DNA of 64,000 nt from Pararhizobium sp. IMCC3301 (GTDB lineage: Bacteria; Pseudomonadota; Alphaproteobacteria; Rhizobiales; GCA-2746425), in the NCBI RefSeq assembly GCF_030758315.1, contig NZ_CP132336.1, positions 4,369,001 to 4,433,000 of the forward strand, read 5' to 3'. Position 1 is the first letter of the stretch. Each line of letters starts with the position of its first letter. The notes beneath the pieces are model-generated. The model was not told the DNA's origin. It worked only from the letters and a program-made list of their open reading frames with translations, and searched no databases. The position numbers and the translations under genes were made by a program. Shown here piece by piece: positions 63,016 to 64,000 of this stretch.

Positions 63016-64000
63016 TTATGTCTTGAACAGCCGGTAGATCGCCGGAATCACCAACACTGTCAGGGCAGTTGAGGACAGCAGCCCGAATAAAAGCGATATT
63101 GCGAGGCCCTGAAAGATCGGGTCAATCAGGATCACAGCAGCCCCGATCATCGCCGCAATCGCGGTCAGCAGGATCGGTTTGAAGCGTGTTGCCCCGGCCA
63201 TGATCAGGATCTCAAGATCGACCCGCCCGTCAGGGTCGGCATGGCGGATGAAATCCACCAGAAGGATCGAATTGCGCACGATGATTCCGGCCAGCGCGAT
63301 AAACCCGATCATCGAAGTTGCCGAAAATGGCGCATTAAACAACCAGTGTCCGCCAATGATGCCGAGAAAGGTCAGCGGCACTGGCGTCAGGATGACCAGT
63401 GGCAGCCGGAACGAGCCGAACTGCGCCACAACCAGCACATATATGCCCAGCAGCGCTACGGCAAACGCTGCGCCCATATCGCGGAAAGTGACCCAGGTCA
63501 CCTCCCATTCTCCATCCCACAACAATACCGGCCTGTCTGTCTCTTCGGGTTGGCCGTTAAGCCGGATTTCCGGTGGTTCAAGGTCTCCCCACGCCGTGGC
63601 GTCAAGCCGGTCGGCCACTGCCAGCATTCCGTAGAGCGGGGCCTCGAAATCGCCGGCCAGCTCGCCCGTTACCATCACCGCATCATAGCCATTGTGGCGG
63701 AACATTGGATACGAGGCGCGTTCTTCCGTCAGCTTGACCACATCGCCAAGTTCTACAATTCCGCGCCCGCCGGGCACTGCATTGGCCGGCACCGGCGTGG
63801 ACAGGGCACGCTCGTCCATGACCTGATCAGCCCTGGCGCGGGCAATGACAATCGGGATCGGGCGGCGGCCTTCGCCGCGGTGCGAATAGCCCACGGTGGT
63901 GGAGCCGGTCAAAAGCCGCAATGTGTCGAGCGCATCACGTTCCTGAACCTTAAAGAAATCCATATCGCCGGCCAGAAGCTCGGCCCGCAGCCGCCGGGCA
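63016..64000 (-). CDS. RND efflux transporter permease, C-terminal part (truncated by window edge)
   Basis: About 328 residues, open through the right edge on the minus strand, so the N-terminal two-thirds lie outside. The visible part holds the end of the periplasmic docking/porter domain and about five helices. Motifs are AQFGSFRLPLVILTPVPLTFLG and GIIVRNSILLVDFIRHA, followed by LLTAIAAMIGAAVILIDPIFQGLAISLLFG, typical of AcrB-like pumps. Such pumps export drugs, metals or lipids with an adaptor and an outer-membrane channel. The substrate class cannot be set from this portion. Confidence 0.88.
   Translation of the reverse strand, partial: ARRLRAELLAGDMDFFKVQERDALDTLRLLTGSTTVGYSHRGEGRRPIPIVIARARADQVMDERALSTPVPANAVPGGRGIVELGDVVKLTEERASYPMFRHNGYDAVMVTGELAGDFEAPLYGMLAVADRLDATAWGDLEPPEIRLNGQPEETDRPVLLWDGEWEVTWVTFRDMGAAFAVALLGIYVLVVAQFGSFRLPLVILTPVPLTFLGIIGGHWLFNAPFSATSMIGFIALAGIIVRNSILLVDFIRHADPDGRVDLEILIMAGATRFKPILLTAIAAMIGAAVILIDPIFQGLAISLLFGLLSSTALTVLVIPAIYRLFKT

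Noticed and set aside
1-64000. tRNA, rRNA, insertion sequences, prophage or integrative element
   Set aside because: No cloverleaf, rRNA-like stretch, transposase, integrase or flanking direct repeats were seen in the reading; faint or decayed traces could have been missed without a search.

Overview
The window is a dense stretch of a bacterial chromosome, almost certainly from an alphaproteobacterium and probably from the order Hyphomicrobiales. The evidence is the mix of gene families: TupBCA beside formate dehydrogenase, ZnuC with a His-rich tail next to ZnuB and Zur, the HutF/HutG form of histidine degradation, many TRAP transporters with FCD-type GntR regulators, and DenD. Moderately high GC and frequent ATGA or TTGA start/stop overlaps also fit. 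No tRNA, rRNA, insertion sequence, prophage or CRISPR array was seen. The first gene (formate dehydrogenase gamma) and the last (an RND pump) are cut by the window edges.

Layout. 1-5.3 kb: the tail of a formate dehydrogenase operon (cytochrome b subunit, a WD40-cytochrome c fusion, a 42-residue membrane protein), a HTH/periplasmic-binding-like regulator, and a tungstate importer on the minus strand. 5.5-9.0 kb: a phosphonate-type ABC importer (phnD, phnC, two phnE). 9.2-14.3 kb: Nudix hydrolase, galactose-dehydrogenase-like enzyme, 6-phosphogluconate dehydrogenase, and znuC-znuB-zur behind a Zur-like palindrome. 14.4-25.0 kb: a sugar-acid-like catabolic cluster with denD, a GntR regulator, a TRAP importer, two PhyH-family dioxygenases around a full-length UxaA dehydratase, a beta-hydroxyacid dehydrogenase and an EamA transporter. 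25.2-27.2 kb: a secreted SH3/DUF6600-like protein with a proline-rich tail.

27.5-34.2 kb: a shikimate/quinate-flavoured cluster (Gfo/Idh enzyme, aroQ, GntR, TRAP importer, aroE). It ends in an in-frame deletion fusion of a quiC-type 3-dehydroshikimate dehydratase. 34.3-51.1 kb: a complete histidine utilisation set (hutC, D, F, I, H, G, U) joined to an SDR, a polyamine-type ABC importer, a HisD paralogue, a zinc alcohol dehydrogenase and an unrecognised kinase-like protein. Four near-identical HutC-like palindromes tie these parts into one apparent regulon.

51.2-58.6 kb: a winged-helix/TPR regulator, a DUF1326-DUF2182 pair, and a short operon for a B-type-looking heme-copper oxidase (subunits II and I). 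The operon ends in a membrane-anchored cupredoxin that carries seven exact-length 90-bp repeats coding for a Met/Asp-rich segment. 58.9-63.0 kb: mtnK, mtnA, a SorC-type regulator and a class II aldolase, which together fit the dihydroxyacetone-phosphate shunt for 5-methylthioribose. 63.0-64.0 kb: the C-terminal part of an RND efflux permease.

The most unusual items are the Met/Asp-repeat cupredoxin in the oxidase operon, the enlarged HutC regulon with a HisD paralogue and a kinase-like protein, the twin-PhyH/UxaA cluster, and the collapsed quiC gene. All functional calls come from reading motifs and context; no database search was run.
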